Assembly: GCA_902478425.1 (NCBI GenBank)
Contig: CABSKV010000034.1
Location: 1-14,591, forward strand
Source: an uncultured Coriobacteriia bacterium
Lineage (GTDB): Bacteria > Actinomycetota > Coriobacteriia > Coriobacteriales > QAMH01
Reading direction: 5' to 3'
DNA length: 14,591 bases
Part shown: piece by piece, positions 12,785 through 14,591 of the stretch
Layout: each line of letters starts with the position of its first letter
Numbering within the stretch: position 1 is the first letter of the stretch
Position numbers and translations under genes: made by a program
The notes under the pieces: generated by a model
The model's database searches: none
Seen by the model: the letters and a program-made list of their open reading frames with translations, nothing else
Told to the model about the DNA's origin: nothing

Positions 12785-13177
12785 ATGAAGGAATCACCGT
12801 CTGTTGACCAGTGGCTGGCTGAGGCGAAGGCCGATGAGAGCGCGCCGCGCTGCGGCATGTACCTGGCGCACAACGGCACCGTGCGCGAGCTGCCCAAGAA
12901 GCTCGTGCGCGAGGGCGTCGACGATGGCACGAAGGTCACGGGCATGAACTTCAGCTACGATGCCGAGGCCGTGGACGCGGCTGTTACCGAGGCGCTCACC
13001 TGGCCGGGCATCGAGTACGTGCGCGTGTGGCTCAACGAGGGCACGCTCGAGGTGGGCGATGACATCATGTACGTGCTCATCGGCGGCGATATCCGCCCCA
13101 ACGTAATCGATGCGCTGCAGAAGCTCGTGGGCAAGATCAAGAACGAGATGGTGAAGGAAGTCGAGATCGCGGAATAA
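12785..13177 (+). CDS. moaE: MoaE-like protein (molybdopterin synthase large-subunit fold)
   Basis: MoaE with MoaD adds the dithiolene sulfurs of molybdopterin. This 130-residue protein has the MoaE layout: an early strand and GTVRE (the FVGTVRNHN position), then VTGMNFSYDAEAVDAAV (the family LEYEAY segment), GIEYVRVWLNEGTLEVGDDIMYVLIGG, and a C-terminal helix. The end GKIKNEMVKEVE aligns with E. coli LKTKAPFWKRE so that the lysines coincide, and the usual PxWK motif is replaced. The likeness is to the family, not to a close MoaE, so activity is uncertain. ATG 12785 directly follows GAGGAGGAAG. No other molybdenum cofactor gene is in the window. The leader has a clear promoter, an inverted repeat over its -35 and two palindromic elements. 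Confidence 0.75.
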   Translation: MKESPSVDQWLAEAKADESAPRCGMYLAHNGTVRELPKKLVREGVDDGTKVTGMNFSYDAEAVDAAVTEALTWPGIEYVRVWLNEGTLEVGDDIMYVLIGGDIRPNVIDALQKLVGKIKNEMVKEVEIAE

Positions 13178-13233
13178 CGCCTCGCCTGCGCCTCGTGCTT
13201 AGGTAACGCATTGGCTTTGCGGCAATGTTTTTC

Positions 13234-13262
13234 TTGTGGGTGGAAAATAATTATTCTAGAAT
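13234..13262 (+). promoter_or_regulatory. candidate promoter of the cold-shock gene
   Basis: TTGTGG (13234-13239) and TAGAAT (13257-13262) are 17 bases apart in an AT-rich patch. The start would be near 13269, giving a leader of about 97 nt. The leader holds ACGTG-GTAG-CACGT at its 5' end (13270-13283) and a CCCC-GAAA-GGGG tetraloop hairpin (13334-13345) before the ribosome binding site. A long structured leader is usual for cold-shock mRNAs. Confidence 0.42.
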
Positions 13263-13365
13263 ATAGATAACGTGGTAGCACGTGGTTTTAGCGCTTGTCC
13301 GGGCTTGGCCGTCCGGCTTGCGTGTATTGGAACCCCCGAAAGGGGCCAAACGAAAGGCGTTTCAG

Positions 13366-13569
13366 ATGGCTGAAGGTACGGTTAAGTGGTTCAACCCCGA
13401 CAAGGGCTACGGCTTCATCTCTCGTGAGGATGGCGACGACCTGTTCGTGCATTTCTCCGAGATCCAGATGGATGGCTTCAAGACCCTCGACGAGGGCGAC
13501 AAGGTCAACTTCGAGGTGACGACGGGCCAGAACGGCAAGCTGCAGGCGAGCAACGTCACCAAGGCCTAG
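13366..13569 (+). CDS. cspA: cold-shock protein, CspA family
   Basis: This 67-residue single-stranded nucleic-acid chaperone is the full length of one cold-shock domain. It has the opening GTVKWFNPDKGYGFI with RNP1 (KGYGFI), RNP2 as DLFVHFSEI, and the family ending NFEVTTGQNGKLQASNVTKA. ATG 13366 follows AAAGG by eight bases. It is a single-gene unit with its own leader and a strong terminator. Which paralogue it is, and whether it is cold-induced or constitutive, cannot be told from the sequence. Confidence 0.97.
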   Translation: MAEGTVKWFNPDKGYGFISREDGDDLFVHFSEIQMDGFKTLDEGDKVNFEVTTGQNGKLQASNVTKA

Positions 13570-13592
13570 TTGGTACCCATAAACTGACGCCT

Positions 13593-13622
13593 AAAGGGCT
13601 CCGCGAAAGCGGAGCCCTTTTT
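13593..13622 (+). terminator. Rho-independent terminator of the cold-shock gene
   Basis: AAAGGGCTCCGC (13593-13604), tetraloop GAAA, GCGGAGCCCTTT (13609-13620), with the T-run to 13622. A perfect 12-bp stem. Confidence 0.92.
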
Positions 13623-13638
13623 GTTTGCCTGAACGGGG

Positions 13639-13673
13639 AAATGAGACAGCGAGACTGACGCCTTGTCTCATTT
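13639..13673 (+). repeat. AAATGAGACA palindromic element between convergent genes
   Basis: AAATGAGACA (13639-13648) and TGTCTCATTT (13664-13673) form a perfect 10-bp inverted repeat with centre GCGAGACTGACGCCT. It lies between the cold-shock terminator and the queH stop at 13680, and on the minus strand it may terminate queH. Confidence 0.85.
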
Positions 13674-13679
13674 TGCGTG

Positions 13680-14330
13680 CTATCGCGTCCAGCCGGGGAC
13701 TTCGGCGCCCTCGGCGGCAAGTCGCAGCCGCGCGGCCGTGCGCAGGCGCTTTCTCTCGGCGCGGCGTGCCCTGGCGGCCCTGCGCTGCTCCTCGGCCTCG
13801 GCAATCGAGAAACGGCAGCCGCAGTAGTTCTGGCGATACATGCCCTTCTCGCGGCTCACGCGCGTCGCTTCCTGGTAGCTGTCGCGAAAGTCGCGCGCAT
13901 CGGCCGTCAGCCCATGACGCTCGGCAGCCGCCTCGAGTTCCTCGATGATGACGTCGGTGAGCTGGTAGGGGCTGATGGTGAGCGTCGTCGAGATCGCATC
14001 GAAGCCACGCGCCGCGGCCTCGCGCGCCGTCTCCTCGAAACGCAGGCGATAGCAGGCGCGGCAACGCGCCTCGCGATCGGTGCCGTGCACGGCGACCTCG
14101 CGCTCCCAGGCATCCGGATCGTAATCGCCCTCGATGAGCTCGATTCCGCGTGGCCTGCTCACATGCTCGGCGAGCGTGGAAAGGCGATGCGCGTACTCCT
14201 CGGGCGGAAAGATGTTCGAGTTGGCGTAGTGAATCGCGAAGTCGACGCCCTCATCGGCGAAGATGCGCGTCGGCTCGAGCGAGCATGGCCCGCAGCAGGC
14301 ATGCAGCAGCATGCGCTTGTCGCTAGACAT
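13680..14330 (-). CDS. queH: epoxyqueuosine reductase QueH
   Basis: QueH (DUF208) reduces epoxyqueuosine to queuosine in tRNA, the last step of the modification, and is the iron-sulfur alternative to cobalamin-dependent QueG. The 216-residue protein has the family motifs: LLHACCGPCS (Cys12, 13, 16), HYANSNIFPPEEY, the RCRACYRLR pair (Cys90, 93), STTLTISPYQ, and YRQNYCGCRFS (Cys170, 172). The cysteines that hold the [4Fe-4S] cluster and a second metal are all present. A basic C-terminal tail of about 40 residues follows. The start overlaps the stop of the upstream gene by 8 bases, with AAGGG nine bases before it inside that gene, so the pair is translationally linked. No other queuosine gene is visible. 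Confidence 0.94.
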   Translation of the reverse strand: MSSDKRMLLHACCGPCSLEPTRIFADEGVDFAIHYANSNIFPPEEYAHRLSTLAEHVSRPRGIELIEGDYDPDAWEREVAVHGTDREARCRACYRLRFEETAREAAARGFDAISTTLTISPYQLTDVIIEELEAAAERHGLTADARDFRDSYQEATRVSREKGMYRQNYCGCRFSIAEAEEQRRAARARRAERKRLRTAARLRLAAEGAEVPGWTR

Positions 14331-14591
14331 TGACGATGCCCTTCAGCATGGACTTGGCCTGCGATTCCGTGATCTCGCCCGCCTGGAGCATGGCGGCGAT
14401 GTCCTGGATCTCCTCCTTGTTGCCGATGTTCTTCGCGACGAATCCGCTCACGGCCGCCGGATCCTCGGTGTCGACGCCGAGCTGATCGGCGATGTCGATG
14501 ACCGTGGCCGCCTGGCTCGTCGACAGACCGAAGTCCTGCGTGAGCATGCCCACGGTGCTCGTCGAGCTCGACGGTCCGCTAATGCCCGTGA
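14323..14591 (-). CDS. C-terminal part of an unknown protein (partial at right edge)
   Basis: The frame is open from the right edge to TAG at 14325-14323. About 88 residues are visible. The first dozen are a Ser/Thr/Gly-rich linker (SGPSSSTST). The rest is a compact all-helical domain of about 70 residues with three or four short amphipathic helices (LSTSQAATVIDIADQLGV, AAVSGFVAKNIGN, EEIQDIAAMLQAG, TESQAKSMLKGIV) and no cysteine. I do not recognise the family. GTG 14553 and ATG 14547 could be internal starts, but the open frame and linker composition favour a longer protein reaching beyond the window. It overlaps queH and is probably in the same transcript. Confidence 0.6.
   Translation of the reverse strand, partial: TGISGPSSSTSTVGMLTQDFGLSTSQAATVIDIADQLGVDTEDPAAVSGFVAKNIGNKEEIQDIAAMLQAGEITESQAKSMLKGIVNV

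Overview
The window reads as chromosome of a GC-rich anaerobic actinobacterium, most likely class Coriobacteriia (Eggerthellaceae/Slackia-like). This is inferred from strong GC bias in third codon positions, a 4Fe-4S protein of the kind common in that class, QueH-type queuosine enzymology and many short intergenic palindromes. No prophage, integrase, IS or CRISPR array is visible. Two patches have lower GC than their surroundings: the BrnA antitoxin remnant near the left end and a YhcG-type nuclease gene at 11.3-12.3 kb. Both look like accessory DNA.

Layout. The left edge holds the end of a small membrane protein (AzlD-like), then on the minus strand a BrnA antitoxin preceded by only the first residues of its toxin BrnT. 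At 0.76-4.05 kb a plus-strand run encodes an L,D-transpeptidase, a shortened LarC-like (DUF111) protein and a lidless Hsp70. The last two overlap by an ATGA. A 311-base gap with hairpins and a degenerate 26-base tandem repeat leads to a 603-residue membrane protein of unknown role. This converges on a ferredoxin-like 4Fe-4S protein, which diverges from a metG-type synthetase gene. tRNA-Leu(CAA) follows, then a terminator, then nhaA. NhaA converges on the yhcG-like nuclease gene.

From 12.4 kb the plus strand holds a candidate structured RNA of about 200 nt ending in a strong terminator. Next come a well-formed promoter inside an inverted repeat, a MoaE-like gene whose leader carries two palindromic elements, and a cold-shock protein gene with a long leader and terminator. 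The right end has queH and the end of an unknown gene on the minus strand, overlapping by 8 bases.

The most unusual things are: (1) a dispersed, orientable palindromic element (outer arms ATGAGACA/TGTCTCAT with a conserved asymmetric centre) present about six times in intergenic DNA; (2) the candidate RNA at 12408-12609, whose long closing helix starts where transcription is predicted to begin; (3) the coupled LarC-like/lidless Hsp70 pair; (4) a toxin gene deleted down to its start beside an intact antitoxin; (5) a terminator placed seven bases before the nhaA ribosome binding site. Functions are assigned by motif recognition only; no database search was possible.
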